The notes below the pieces were generated by a model. That model was not told the DNA's origin. It ran no database searches and worked only from the letters and a program-made list of their open reading frames with translations. A stretch of DNA of 64,000 nucleotides from Salinigranum salinum (GTDB taxonomy: Archaea; Halobacteriota; Halobacteria; Halobacteriales; Haloferacaceae). Position 1 is the stretch's first letter, and each line of letters opens with the position of its first letter. Location of the stretch: NCBI RefSeq assembly GCF_009176545.1, contig NZ_VTOJ01000001.1, forward strand, positions 186,001 through 250,000. Direction: 5' to 3'. This document shows, piece after piece, positions 43,849-52,893 of the stretch. Both the position numbers and the translations under genes were made by a program.

Positions 43849-44730
43849 TTACGCCGTCGCCTCCGTCTCCGCCCTGGCCCTTGTCTCGAGCCAGTCGACG
43901 ACGCGTGCGGGCACGTCCACGTTGTCGCCGACCGCGTCGTTCAGCGCCTTGAACTCGACCGTGTGGTTCACTTCGTGGACGGTGTACTCGTCCCCGTTCT
44001 CGCCGACCTCCATGAGGTCCACTCCGAGGAGCCCCCCGCCGACCGCCTCGGAGGCGCGCTCGACGAGTTCGAGCGCCCGCTCGTCGAGCTCGAAGTTCGC
44101 GGTCTCGCCGCCTTTCGCGGCGTTCGTGAGCCAGTGCTCCGACGATCGCGTCATCGCGGCGATCGGCTCGCCGTCGACGGCCAGCACGCGGATGTCGCGC
44201 CCGGGCTTCTCGACGAACTCCTGGATGTAGAACACCTTGTGTTCGTAGTGGCCCAGCGTCGCCTTGTGTTCGAGGATGGCCTCCGCGGCGTCACGGGTGT
44301 CGATCTTCGCCATGAGCCGGCCCCACGAGCCCACGACGGGCTTGAGGACGCAGGGGTAGCCGAAGCGCTCGATCGACTCGAGCGCCGCGTCGGTGGTGAA
44401 GGCCACCTCGGTCGCCGGCGTGGGCACGCCCGCCGCCTCGAGCGCGAGGCTGTTGTTCACCTTGTCGGCGCAGAGCTGCGCCGTCTCCGAGCTGTTGACC
44501 ACCTCGACGTCGTAGGCGTCGAGGAACCGCGTGATGTAGAGGCTCCGGCTCGTCGCCAGACACCGGTCGAGCACGACGTCGATCTCGTCGAACACCGGGG
44601 GCGCAGCCGAGATGTTGAACTGCTCCGCCCGGACGTCGATCTTCGTGACGTCGTGCCCGCGCTCGCGGAGCTCGGAGAGGAGGAGTTTCTCGTCGCGACG
44701 GATCCGGGAGTACAGCAGTCCAACGTGCAC
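43849..44730 (-). CDS. argX: Glutamate-LysW ligase, ATP-grasp (RimK family)
   Basis: 293 aa from GTG 44730. ATP-grasp features: CVLKPVVGSWGRLMAKI, FYIQEFVEKPGRDIRVLAV, and the metal-binding C-terminal LLGVDLMEVGENGDEYTVHE with EVNHTVEFKAL. The TVEFK-type tail fits glutamate-preferring ArgX, in line with its arginine-operon context. It attaches the substrate amino group to LysW's C-terminal Glu. Confidence 0.92.
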   Translation of the reverse strand: MHVGLLYSRIRRDEKLLLSELRERGHDVTKIDVRAEQFNISAAPPVFDEIDVVLDRCLATSRSLYITRFLDAYDVEVVNSSETAQLCADKVNNSLALEAAGVPTPATEVAFTTDAALESIERFGYPCVLKPVVGSWGRLMAKIDTRDAAEAILEHKATLGHYEHKVFYIQEFVEKPGRDIRVLAVDGEPIAAMTRSSEHWLTNAAKGGETANFELDERALELVERASEAVGGGLLGVDLMEVGENGDEYTVHEVNHTVEFKALNDAVGDNVDVPARVVDWLETRARAETEATA

Positions 44731-44732
44731 CG

Positions 44733-44912
44733 CTACTCTCCCCAGTCCTCTTCGAGCTCGGGCGCCTCCTCGAGGATCACGGGATCCAGGGAGACGACCT
44801 CCAGTTCGGCACCGCTCACGGGGCTGTCGATGATCTCGCCGACCTCGACGTCGGCCGGGAGCGTGATCTGTTCGCCGGTCAGCGGGTCCTCCGCCGTGAT
44901 CTCCTGTGGCAT
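44733..44912 (-). CDS. lysW: LysW/ArgW amino-group carrier protein without zinc-ribbon cysteines
   Basis: 59 aa from ATG 44912. The carrier tail EEDWGE, whose terminal Glu receives the substrate, is intact, as are VEVGEIIDSP and GAELEVVSLDP. The canonical CxxC pairs are absent; residues at those places read AEDPLTG and DSPVSG, so no Cys remains. The fold must therefore be stabilised without zinc. It is the first gene of the arginine operon, with a TATA-like gtttaag about 32 bp upstream and a cttgt-c-acaag inverted repeat before that. Confidence 0.9.
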   Translation of the reverse strand: MPQEITAEDPLTGEQITLPADVEVGEIIDSPVSGAELEVVSLDPVILEEAPELEEDWGE

Positions 44913-44954
44913 CGTACTCTCATCTCTCCCACGCACGAACTTAAACCCATCGAA

Positions 44955-44965
44955 CTTGTCACAAG
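44955..44965. promoter_or_regulatory. Inverted repeat upstream of the lysW-argXCBDEF operon
   Basis: cttgt-c-acaag, a perfect dyad with a single central base, lies just upstream of the TATA-like gggtttaag in an AT-rich stretch. It is a candidate operator for arginine control. Confidence 0.4.
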
Positions 44966-45132
44966 AAATTAATGAATAGTCTGTCCTCTAATCGCACGAC
45001 AGAACGCGACCGAGCGTCGAAATATACGAACCGTATCAGAAATGTAGTAGTTTGTCCCCTGGCGGGGACGGCGGCGGGAGCGGCGTAGCCGGGACGCGCC
45101 GCGTTCGGCGACCCGAGGCGACGTGGATCGGC

Positions 45133-46665
45133 TCAGACATAGCGCGCCACCTCGGTCTCGAGCGCGTCTTCGGCGTCGGCGAGCGCCGCCCGGCGTGCGT
45201 CGACGGTCGCGGCGTCCGCGTCGAGCGTCTCCTCGGCCGACGCGAGCGCCGACGCCACCGCGTCCGGTGCGGGACCACCCACGGAGTCGCGGCTGGCGAC
45301 GCTCTGCGCGGGGTCGAGCGCACGTTCGACCGCCTCGCGGCTCACGTGGTCGAAGAGCGACTCGCCGAGCGTCTCCTCGGTGACCGAATCGAGCGTCGCG
45401 AGGTCCGGCGTGTCGCCTCCCGAGGTGGCTGTCGTTCCGTCGGCGGCAGCGGCCGCCCGCTCTTCGGCGGCAGCGGCCGCCCGTTCTTCGGCGGCAGCGG
45501 CCGCCCGTGCCACGATCTCGTGTGCCGTCCGGAACGGGAGGCCGGCCATCGCCAGCAGGTCGGCGACGCCCGTCGCGGTCGAGAAGCCCTCGCCCGCGGC
45601 CGCTTCGAGGGTCGTCTCGTCCCAGGTCGCGGTCGCGACCGCCCCCGCCGTGACCTCGGTTGCCGCCACGACGCTCTCGACGGCGTCGAACGCGTGGGGG
45701 TGGGCGTTCTGCAGGTCGCGGTTGTACGCTCTCGGCAGTCCCTTCAGCGTCGTCAGGAGCGCCGAGAGGTCGCCCGCGGCCTCGCCCGCCACGGACCGGA
45801 CGAGTTCGAGCGTGTCGGGATTCTTTTTCTGCGGCATGATCGACGACGTCGACGAGTAGTCGTCCGCGAGGTCGACGTACCCCCGGTTCGCGTAGAGCAC
45901 GAAGTCCTCCGCGATGCCCGACAGCGTCACCGCGTGGGTCGCCAGCGCGCTCGTCGCCTCGAGGAGGAAGTCCCGCGACGACGCGGCGTCCATCGCGTTC
46001 TCGACGAGGCCGTCGAACCCCAGCAGTTCGGCCGTGCGCTCGCGGTCGACGTCGAACGGGGTGCCCGCGAACGCCGCCGCGCCGAGCGGCGACTCGTTGA
46101 CTCTCGCGTACGAATCGAGCAGCCGCCCCGTGTCGCGCGCGACGTTCGACTCGTACGACAGCAGGTAGTGCGCCACCGTCGTGGGCTGGGCGGGCTGGAG
46201 GTGCGTGTAGCCGGGCATCACCGTCTCGGTGTGGTCGGTCGCCGCGTCGACGAGCACGTCCCTGAGACGCAGGGTCGTCTCCGCGGCGTCGAGGAGGTCC
46301 TCGCGGAGCCGCCATCGTAAACAGGTCGCCACCTCGTCGTTGCGCGACCGGGCGGTGTGCATCCTCCCGCCCTCCGGACCCATCCGCTCGATGACTGCCG
46401 TCTCGATCGCCTCGTGGACGTCCTCACCCTCCGTGAGTGCGCCGTGGCCCGCGGCCTCGACTTCGTCGAGCGCCGCGAGAATCTCGCCGGCGACATCGTC
46501 GTCGACGATCCCCTGCTCGGCGAGCATTACCACGTGCGCGCGGTCGACCGCGAGATCGGCCGCGAAGATGCGGGCGTCGCCCGCGAGCGAGGAGAGAAAG
46601 CCCCGGGCGGGGCCGCCGCTGAAGCGGTCGCGGCGGACGGCGCTCTCCCCGGACTCGTCGCTCAT
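45133..46665 (-). CDS. argH: Argininosuccinate lyase
   Basis: About 510 aa from ATG 46665 (MSDESGESAVRRDRFSGGPA). Fumarase/aspartase superfamily: MHTARSRNDEVAT, GYTHLQPAQPTTV, and the signature STSSIMPQKKNPDTLE (GSSxMPxKKN type). It carries an extra Ala/Glu/Arg-rich low-complexity insertion near residues 385-410 (AAAAAEER repeated) encoded by a 24-bp tandem repeat. The last enzyme of arginine synthesis. It starts 4 bp after argG. Confidence 0.95.
   Translation of the reverse strand: MSDESGESAVRRDRFSGGPARGFLSSLAGDARIFAADLAVDRAHVVMLAEQGIVDDDVAGEILAALDEVEAAGHGALTEGEDVHEAIETAVIERMGPEGGRMHTARSRNDEVATCLRWRLREDLLDAAETTLRLRDVLVDAATDHTETVMPGYTHLQPAQPTTVAHYLLSYESNVARDTGRLLDSYARVNESPLGAAAFAGTPFDVDRERTAELLGFDGLVENAMDAASSRDFLLEATSALATHAVTLSGIAEDFVLYANRGYVDLADDYSSTSSIMPQKKNPDTLELVRSVAGEAAGDLSALLTTLKGLPRAYNRDLQNAHPHAFDAVESVVAATEVTAGAVATATWDETTLEAAAGEGFSTATGVADLLAMAGLPFRTAHEIVARAAAAAEERAAAAAEERAAAAADGTTATSGGDTPDLATLDSVTEETLGESLFDHVSREAVERALDPAQSVASRDSVGGPAPDAVASALASAEETLDADAATVDARRAALADAEDALETEVARYV
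45440..45507. repeat. 24-bp in-frame tandem repeat inside argH
   Basis: Units tcggcggcagcggccgcccg plus c/ttct at 45440-45463 and 45464-45487, then a partial copy from 45488. They encode the repeated octapeptide AAAAAEER-like insertion. Being in frame, they lengthen a surface loop without disrupting the gene. Confidence 0.85.
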
Positions 46666-46669
46666 CGGT

Positions 46670-47920
46670 CTACTCGTGCTCGTCCTCGTCGGCTCCGTCC
46701 GCACCGCCGTCCGTCACGGCCTCGGTCTTCTTCGCGGTCGCCGCGTCGTACGCCCGCTTGGCGAGGCGCTCCTGGAAGCCGTGGTATTTCGCCACCCCTG
46801 TCGCGTCGCTCTGTTCGATCCCCGCTTCGACGTCGGCGGAGTTGAACGAGGCGTGCGACTCCGAGTAAACCGCGAAGTCGGACTGGCGACCGACCGGGCG
46901 AGCCTGTCCGCCCTCCAGCTTCACGGTCGCAGTGCCGGTGACTTTCTCCTGCGTGACCTCGACGAACCCCTCGAGCGCCTGCACGAGCGGGCCAGAGATC
47001 AGCCCCTCGTACGCCTTCTCCGACCAGCGGTGGTCGATCTGCGTCTTGAACGAGCGCTCCTCCTTGGTGAGGACGAGGTCCTCGAGCGCCTCGTGAGCGT
47101 TCAGAAGCACCGTTGCGGCGGGGTGTTCGTAGTTCTCGCGCACCTTGAGCCCGAGCATCCGGTCTTCCATTACATCCGTTCTCCCGACGCCGTACGCGCC
47201 TGCGAGTTCGTTGAGGTGCTGGATCAAGGAGACGGGCTCCATCTCTTCGCCGTTCACCGCCACCGGAATCCCGTTGTCGAACGTGATCTCGACCAGCTCG
47301 GAGTCGCCCGACGGTGACTGGGTCCACTGGTAGATCTCCTCGGGCGGGACGTAGTTGGGGTTCTCCAGTTCGCCGCCCTCGACGGCGCGCGACCAGAGGT
47401 TCGTGTCGATGCTCCAGACTCCCTCGTTGCCGGCCTCCACGGGCAAGTTCTTCTCGGCGGCGTACTCGATCTCCCACTCGCGGGTGAGCCCGAGTTCGCG
47501 CACGGGCGCGATGACCTCTAAGTCAGAAGCGCGCCAGACGGCCTCGAACCGGAGCTGGTCGTTGCCCTTCCCCGTGCAGCCGTGGGCGAGGGCGTCGCAG
47601 TCGTGTTCCTCGGCGACCTCGAGGATCGCCTGTGCGATCACCGGCCGCGCGAGCGCGGTGCCCAGCGGGTAGCCCTGGTACGTCGCGTTCGCCTTCACGC
47701 CGCGGAAGCACGTCTCCGCGAACTCCCGCTTCGCGTCGACGACGTAGTGTTCGAGTCCGAGCGCTTCCGCCGTCTCCTCGGCCTCCGCGAACTCCGCCTC
47801 GGGCTGGCCGACGTCGACCGTGACCCCGATTACCTCGTCGTGTCCGTACTCCTCCTCCAACAGGGGGACACAGACCGTCGTGTCCAGGCCGCCGGAAAAC
47901 GCGAGTGCGACGCGTGTCAT
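46670..47920 (-). CDS. argG: Argininosuccinate synthase
   Basis: About 416 aa from ATG 47920 (MTRVALAFSGGLDTTV). The N-type ATP pyrophosphatase loop AFSGGLDTTV is at residues 7-16; GNDQLRFE, WSIDTNLWSRAVEGG and YQGYPLGTALARP are conserved blocks. The C-terminus is acidic. It condenses citrulline with aspartate. AT-rich promoter (aaatttaag, about 47945-47955) precedes it. It forms a two-gene operon with argH. Confidence 0.96.
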   Translation of the reverse strand: MTRVALAFSGGLDTTVCVPLLEEEYGHDEVIGVTVDVGQPEAEFAEAEETAEALGLEHYVVDAKREFAETCFRGVKANATYQGYPLGTALARPVIAQAILEVAEEHDCDALAHGCTGKGNDQLRFEAVWRASDLEVIAPVRELGLTREWEIEYAAEKNLPVEAGNEGVWSIDTNLWSRAVEGGELENPNYVPPEEIYQWTQSPSGDSELVEITFDNGIPVAVNGEEMEPVSLIQHLNELAGAYGVGRTDVMEDRMLGLKVRENYEHPAATVLLNAHEALEDLVLTKEERSFKTQIDHRWSEKAYEGLISGPLVQALEGFVEVTQEKVTGTATVKLEGGQARPVGRQSDFAVYSESHASFNSADVEAGIEQSDATGVAKYHGFQERLAKRAYDAATAKKTEAVTDGGADGADEDEHE

Positions 47921-48484
47921 GTACTTCGAACGAGCGGCGTTCACGGGCTTAAATTTGTTGTTTTAATCCGTGAAAGAAACGGTCAGAGATGCCTATAGGC
48001 GACACAAGTGTCGTTGAAGTCGTGTGAGCGGGTCGCGGGGTGAGTAGTAGTAGTGGGCCTAACGGCCCGGTCGTCGCGGTCGTCGGACACCCTCGACGGA
48101 CACAGCGCGGACTCCCCAAAGAGCGTGCGTGGGAGCGAGAGCCCGCGTCATCGTTCCTATGTTCTCCCTTCGCGCTACTAAAACGTTGCGAGACGCGCGT
48201 GGTCGGGTTCAGTGTCCGGCTGTACTGGTCACGAGCCACTGGTCGGGGCGGTTCGAGACCCCTCTGTGTCCGTGCGTCACGCGCTCCGGCTGTGTTCACC
48301 ACCGAACCGACGACGAGGTCCGACGCGTTCAGTAGTACGCACGGTCTCGCTCCCGAACGCGAATCCAGTCTCTGACCGACCGTCTCCAACACGGGCCCGC
48401 ACTCCCCGGACCGTCGTAGTCACCGGCAGTTCCGGCCACGCACACCTATCTTTACGTCACGTGGGGTCTGAACGGAAGCCACGC
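47921..48484. other. Divergent spacer between argG and metY
   Basis: About 560 bp. It contains the argG promoter (minus), two adjacent palindromes (47991-48013), a short GC hairpin (gggcc-taac-ggccc, 48055-48068) and the metY promoter (ctatctttacg, about 48445-48455). No coding-like frame. Confidence 0.5.
47991..48013. promoter_or_regulatory. Two abutting palindromes upstream of argG
   Basis: gcctataggc (perfect 10-bp palindrome, 47991-48000) is directly joined to cgacac-aa-gtgtcg (48000-48013). They lie about 35 bp upstream of the argG TATA-like sequence, a plausible operator position. Confidence 0.45.
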
Positions 48485-49780
48485 ATGTCCGACGACGATT
48501 CTCTGCCCGGATTCAACACTCGCAGTCTCCACGCTGGCCAGGACCCCGATGCCGCCACCGGTGCACGCGCTCCGCCCATCTACCAGACGACCTCGTACGT
48601 CTTCGACGACGCGGACGACGCCGCCGCGCAGTTCGCGCTCGAGGCTGAGGGGTACATCTACTCACGGCTGATGAACCCTACGCTCGAGATGCTCCAGGGA
48701 CGGATCGCCGCCCTGGAGAACGGCATCGGTGCCGCGGTCACGTCCTCGGGGATGGCCTCGCTGGACCTCGCGACGTTCCTTCTCGCCGAGGCGGGCGACA
48801 ACATCGTCACCGCCTCCTCGCTGTACGGCGGGACGTACACCTACTTCACCCACACCGTCGAGCGACGGGGCGTCTCGACGCGCTTCGTGGAGACGCTCGA
48901 CTACGACGCCTACGCCGGGGCGATCGACGACGACACCGCCTACGTCCACCTCGAGACCATCGGCAACCCCGCGCTGGACACACCCGACATCGAACGGATC
49001 GCCGACATCGCCCACGACCACGGCGTCCCGCTGTTCGTCGACAACACGTTCGCGACCCCGTACCTCTGCACCCCGCTCGACCACGGCGCAGATCTCGTCT
49101 GGGACTCGACGACGAAGTGGCTCCACGGGGCTGGCTCGACTGTCGGCGGCGCGCTCGTCGACGGCGGGTCGTTCCCCTGGAGCGAGCACGCCGAGAAGTA
49201 CTCCGAGATCGCCCAGCCGAACCCCGCGTACCACGGCGTCAACTTCGCCGAGACGTTCGGCGACGCCGCCTTCACCTACGCCGCGATCGCTCGCGGCCTC
49301 CGCGATCTGGGGAATCAGCAGTCGCCGTTCGGCGCGTGGGTCACGCTCCAGAAACTGGAGTCCTTTCCCCTTCGAATGGAGAAACACTGCGAGAACGGTC
49401 AGATCGTCGCGGAGTTCCTCGACGACCACCCCGACGTCGCGTGGGTCAACTACCCCGGACTGGAGAGCCACCCGACGCACGACATGGCCTCGAAGTATCT
49501 CGACGGCGGCTACGGCGGCATGATCACGTTCGGGCTGGACGGCGGCTACGACGCCGCGAAAGGCACCGTCGACGGCGTCGAACTCGCCTCGCTCCTGGCG
49601 AACGTCGGCGACGCCAAGACGCTGGTCATCCACCCCGCCTCGACGACGCACCAGCAGCTCACCGAGGAAGAACAGGAGGCCGCGGGCGTCACCCCCGACA
49701 TGGTCCGGCTCTCCGTCGGCATCGAAGACCCGGAGGACATCCTCGCGGACCTCGACGAGGCCATCTCCGAGGCGTCCTGA
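48485..49780 (+). CDS. metY: O-acetylhomoserine sulfhydrylase (Cys/Met metabolism PLP enzyme)
   Basis: 431 aa. RSLHAGQDPDAATGARAPPI at the start, then IYSRLMNPTLEMLQGRIAAL, VTSSGMASLDLATF, and PLP lysine in VWDSTTKWLHGAGSTVGGAL. HPASTTHQQLTEEEQ near the C-terminus fits OAH sulfhydrylase (MetY) rather than MetB. It makes homocysteine from O-acetylhomoserine and sulfide. The usual haloarchaeal partner metX does not follow; phosphate permeases do. TATA about 33 bp upstream. Confidence 0.9.
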   Translation: MSDDDSLPGFNTRSLHAGQDPDAATGARAPPIYQTTSYVFDDADDAAAQFALEAEGYIYSRLMNPTLEMLQGRIAALENGIGAAVTSSGMASLDLATFLLAEAGDNIVTASSLYGGTYTYFTHTVERRGVSTRFVETLDYDAYAGAIDDDTAYVHLETIGNPALDTPDIERIADIAHDHGVPLFVDNTFATPYLCTPLDHGADLVWDSTTKWLHGAGSTVGGALVDGGSFPWSEHAEKYSEIAQPNPAYHGVNFAETFGDAAFTYAAIARGLRDLGNQQSPFGAWVTLQKLESFPLRMEKHCENGQIVAEFLDDHPDVAWVNYPGLESHPTHDMASKYLDGGYGGMITFGLDGGYDAAKGTVDGVELASLLANVGDAKTLVIHPASTTHQQLTEEEQEAAGVTPDMVRLSVGIEDPEDILADLDEAISEAS

Positions 49781-49934
49781 CCGCGACTCGGGCTCGATTC
49801 GCGGTCGCGGTTCTCGTCGGTAGCTCGCGGTCGTGGTCGCGGTTTCCACGGACGAACCGGCCACGTCGTCGGGATTCGCTGGTCCGACTGCGCGGCTGCG
49901 CGCCGGATCCCGCCCGGCGAATCGCGTATCAATA

Positions 49935-49943
49935 TCTTATTAC
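49935..49943 (+). promoter_or_regulatory. TATA box for PiT permease gene
   Basis: The sequence tcttattac, in a short AT-rich run, is centred about 30 bp upstream of GTG 49969. Confidence 0.55.
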
Positions 49944-49968
49944 TCGCCCGGCCGAGTAGCCACGAGCA

Positions 49969-51072
49969 GTGACTTCGATCCCGTTGCTGCTTCTCGTCGG
50001 AGTAGCCGTCGCGGCGTTCGTCGGTTTCAACATCGGCGGCTCGAACACGGGCGTCGCGTTCGGGCCGGCCGTCGGGAGCGGTGCGGTCTCGAAAATCGGT
50101 GCCGGCGTCCTCATGACCGTCTTCGCCTTCCTCGGCGGCTGGACGGTGGGCCGGCGGGTCGTCACGACGCTGGGTTCGAACCTCGTCGTCGGCGATCCGT
50201 TCACCCTGCCGGTGAGCATCGGGGTGCTCTTCTTCATCGGCGGCGCGCTGTTCGTCTCGAACGTCTTCGGGGTGCCCGCGTCGACATCGATGACCGCCGT
50301 CGGTGCCATCGTCGGGCTCGGTCTCGCCCGGGACGCGCTGGCGACCGACCTCGTCCTGGAGATCGTCTCGTGGTGGATCGTCGCTCCCCTGGTGGCGTTC
50401 TGGGTCAGCGGCGTCGTCGGCCGCTACGCGTACGACGCGATCGACGAACGGCTCGCGCTCGGCAGCGCCGAGGGGTCGATGCTCGCCGTCGACCGGTCGG
50501 GGACGGTTCCGACGCCCCGACTCGACGACGACACGACCCGACGCGAGGCGACCGGCGTCGTGCTCGTCGTCGGCATCGCCTGTTTCATGGCCTTCTCGGC
50601 GGGGGCGTCGAACGTCGCCAACGCCGTCGCACCGCTGGTGGGTTCGGGCCAGCTGTCGATGAACGCGGGGATCCTCCTCGCCGCAGGCACCATCGGCGTC
50701 GGTGCCCTCACGATCGCCCGGCGGACGCTCGACACGATGGGCGAGGGGCTCACCGAGCTGCCGCTGGCGGCCGCGCTCGTCGTCGCCGTCGTGAGCGCGA
50801 GCCTGGTGACGGCGCTGTCAGCCATCGGCATCCCCGCCAGCTTCGTCGTCATCGCCACGATGAGCACCGTCGGGCTGGGCTGGGGCCGGGCGACCCGTGC
50901 TGAGGGCGAACTGCTCGTCGAGGCCGACGACGTGGTCGAGGGGATGACGGAACCCGATGTCGCGGTCGACGACCTCTACCGACCCTGGGCGACGCTCCGC
51001 GTGGTCGTGCTCCAGAACGCCGTTCCGGCCGTGGCGACGGTCGGTGCGTATCTCCTCTTCTCGGTCTGGTGA
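49969..51072 (+). CDS. Inorganic phosphate permease, PiT family (copy 1)
   Basis: 367 aa from GTG 49969, about ten transmembrane helices in two halves. Each half carries the PiT repeat signature in altered form: [20 protein letters not shown] and [40 protein letters not shown] is also typical. It takes up phosphate with a cation. It is 146 bp upstream of a close paralogue. No PhoU-type regulator is adjacent. Confidence 0.9.
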   Translation: MTSIPLLLLVGVAVAAFVGFNIGGSNTGVAFGPAVGSGAVSKIGAGVLMTVFAFLGGWTVGRRVVTTLGSNLVVGDPFTLPVSIGVLFFIGGALFVSNVFGVPASTSMTAVGAIVGLGLARDALATDLVLEIVSWWIVAPLVAFWVSGVVGRYAYDAIDERLALGSAEGSMLAVDRSGTVPTPRLDDDTTRREATGVVLVVGIACFMAFSAGASNVANAVAPLVGSGQLSMNAGILLAAGTIGVGALTIARRTLDTMGEGLTELPLAAALVVAVVSASLVTALSAIGIPASFVVIATMSTVGLGWGRATRAEGELLVEADDVVEGMTEPDVAVDDLYRPWATLRVVVLQNAVPAVATVGAYLLFSVW

Positions 51073-51218
51073 GCGGGAGCTCGACTCCGTCCGGTTCCCA
51101 CACCTGAGCAGGCTGCTCCCTGCGTCCGCTCGCGCTCGCCGCTGCGACGCGTCTCGACTCGTCCCGCCGGACCTGGCCGAACGACAACGCACTAAACCCC
51201 CGGGAGACAAGCCTCGCC

Positions 51219-52370
51219 GTGTTCTCGCTCCTCCTGATCGTCGGCGTCGGGGTGGCCGTCTTCGTCGGCTTCAACATCGGTGGCTCCTCGACCGGCGTCG
51301 CGTTCGGGCCGGCCGTCGGGAGTGACGTCGTCTCGAAACTCGCCGCAGCCGGGCTCATGACCGCGTTCGCGCTCCTCGGCGGGTGGACCGTCGGCCGCGA
51401 GGTCGTCGAGACGATGGGCGGGCAGATCGTCCCACCCGACGCGTTCACGCTCGCCGCGAGCGTGGGAGTGCTCTTCTTCGTCGGCGTCGCGCTCCTCATC
51501 TCGAACGTCTTCGGGGTGCCCGCGTCGACGTCGATGACCGCGGTCGGCGCTATCGCCGGTCTCGGCGTCGCGACCGGAACGCTCGACGAGGGGGTCATGC
51601 TTGAGATCGTCTCGTGGTGGATCGTCGCCCCAGTACTCGCCTTCTGGCTCTGTGCAGTCATCGGCCGCTACGTCTACCCGTACCTCGACGCCCGCGTCTC
51701 GCTCGATCGGTCGGACGGGCCGCTGCTCGAACTCGACCGATCCGGTATTCCACGGCTCCGGCTCGGCCCCGGGACGACGCCGCGCGAACTCGGAACCGTC
51801 GTGCTGGTCGCGGGCATCGCCTGTTACATGGCCTTTTCGGCGGGGGCGTCGAACGTCGCCAACGCCGTCGCCCCGCTCGTCGGCTCCGGGGCGCTCAGCA
51901 TGAACACGGGCATCCTCCTCGCCGGAGGCGCGATCGGTCTCGGCGCGTTCACCATCGCCCGGCGGACGCTCGACACCGTCGGCAACGATCTCACGGAACT
52001 CCCGCTCCTGGCAGCGCTCGTCGTCGAGACCGTGAGCGCGACGTTCATCTCCGTTCTCTCGGCCATCGGTATCCCGGCGAGTCTGGCCGTGTCGGCGACG
52101 ATGTGTATCGTCGGGCTCGGCTGGGGACGGGCGACACGGACGGTCACGCTGGGCGAGGCCGTGCGTGGCGAGTCGCCGCAGCTGTCGGTCAACGCGCTCG
52201 CGGCCGAGCCGGCCGACGAGGTCACACCCATCGGCGAACCCGAGGAGTCGCTCACTGCCCACGACCTGTTCAACCCCGGGACGACGGGACGCATCATCTT
52301 CTTCTGGCTCCTCACTCCGACCGTGTCGGCGGTGACGTCGTACCTGCTCTTCTCGACGGTGCCGCTCTGA
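51219..52370 (+). CDS. Inorganic phosphate permease, PiT family (copy 2)
   Basis: 383 aa from GTG 51219. Paralogue of the preceding gene with the same signatures ([60 protein letters not shown]), diverging in the central loop and in a longer acidic segment before the last helix. The pair arose by tandem duplication; separate spacing suggests it may have its own promoter. Confidence 0.9.
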   Translation: MFSLLLIVGVGVAVFVGFNIGGSSTGVAFGPAVGSDVVSKLAAAGLMTAFALLGGWTVGREVVETMGGQIVPPDAFTLAASVGVLFFVGVALLISNVFGVPASTSMTAVGAIAGLGVATGTLDEGVMLEIVSWWIVAPVLAFWLCAVIGRYVYPYLDARVSLDRSDGPLLELDRSGIPRLRLGPGTTPRELGTVVLVAGIACYMAFSAGASNVANAVAPLVGSGALSMNTGILLAGGAIGLGAFTIARRTLDTVGNDLTELPLLAALVVETVSATFISVLSAIGIPASLAVSATMCIVGLGWGRATRTVTLGEAVRGESPQLSVNALAAEPADEVTPIGEPEESLTAHDLFNPGTTGRIIFFWLLTPTVSAVTSYLLFSTVPL

Positions 52371-52412
52371 GCACACGTCGACCGGGACCGTGTGCATCTG
52401 CCCATCCAACCG

Positions 52413-52432
52413 GGTTTTGGCCGGCCAAAACC
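52413..52432. promoter_or_regulatory. Perfect 20-bp palindrome between PiT and ferredoxin genes
   Basis: ggttttggccggccaaaacc is its own reverse complement. It lies 43 bp after the permease stop and 72 bp before the ferredoxin ATG, just upstream of TATA-like gaaaaatcg. It could be an operator dyad or, as RNA, a hairpin for the upstream transcript. Confidence 0.6.
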
Positions 52433-52503
52433 GGAGACGGCGGCGGAAAAATCGAAACAGAACAGCAAAGCCTAATGACGTGGCCTCCCAACTCTCGGCC
52501 GAG

Positions 52504-52893
52504 ATGCCCACGGTAGAATACCTCAACTACGAAGTGCTCGACGACAACGGCTGGGACATGGACGACGACGACCTCTTCGAACAGGCCGCCGACGCCGGCC
52601 TCGACGACGAGGATTACGGCTCGCTGGAGGTCAACCAAGGCGAGTACATCCTCGAGGCTGCCGAGGCACAGGGCTACGACTGGCCCTTCTCGTGCCGTGC
52701 GGGCGCCTGTGCGAACTGCGCCGCGATCCTCACGAAGGGCGGGATCGACATGGACATGCAGCAGATCCTCTCCGACGAGGAAGTCGACGAAAAGAACGTG
52801 CGGCTGACCTGCATCGGCACCCCCACCGAGGACGAGGTCCAGATCGTCTACAACGCCAAGCACCTCGACTACCTGCAGAACCGCGTCATCTAA
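52504..52893 (+). CDS. fdx: Halophilic [2Fe-2S] ferredoxin
   Basis: 129 aa. Plant-type cluster motif [13 protein letters not shown] (three Cys) and the fourth Cys in VRLTCIGTP. The N-terminal acidic helical insertion [20 protein letters not shown] is the known halophile-specific hyperacidic domain. It is the main one-electron carrier for 2-oxoacid oxidoreductases in haloarchaea and a possible partner for the P450 in this window. Confidence 0.97.
   Translation: MPTVEYLNYEVLDDNGWDMDDDDLFEQAADAGLDDEDYGSLEVNQGEYILEAAEAQGYDWPFSCRAGACANCAAILTKGGIDMDMQQILSDEEVDEKNVRLTCIGTPTEDEVQIVYNAKHLDYLQNRVI

Noticed and set aside
48241-48280. T-loop-like sequence suggesting a tRNA (ggttcgagac)
   Set aside because: The flanking bases do not form a T stem and no anticodon or acceptor arms can be drawn around it.
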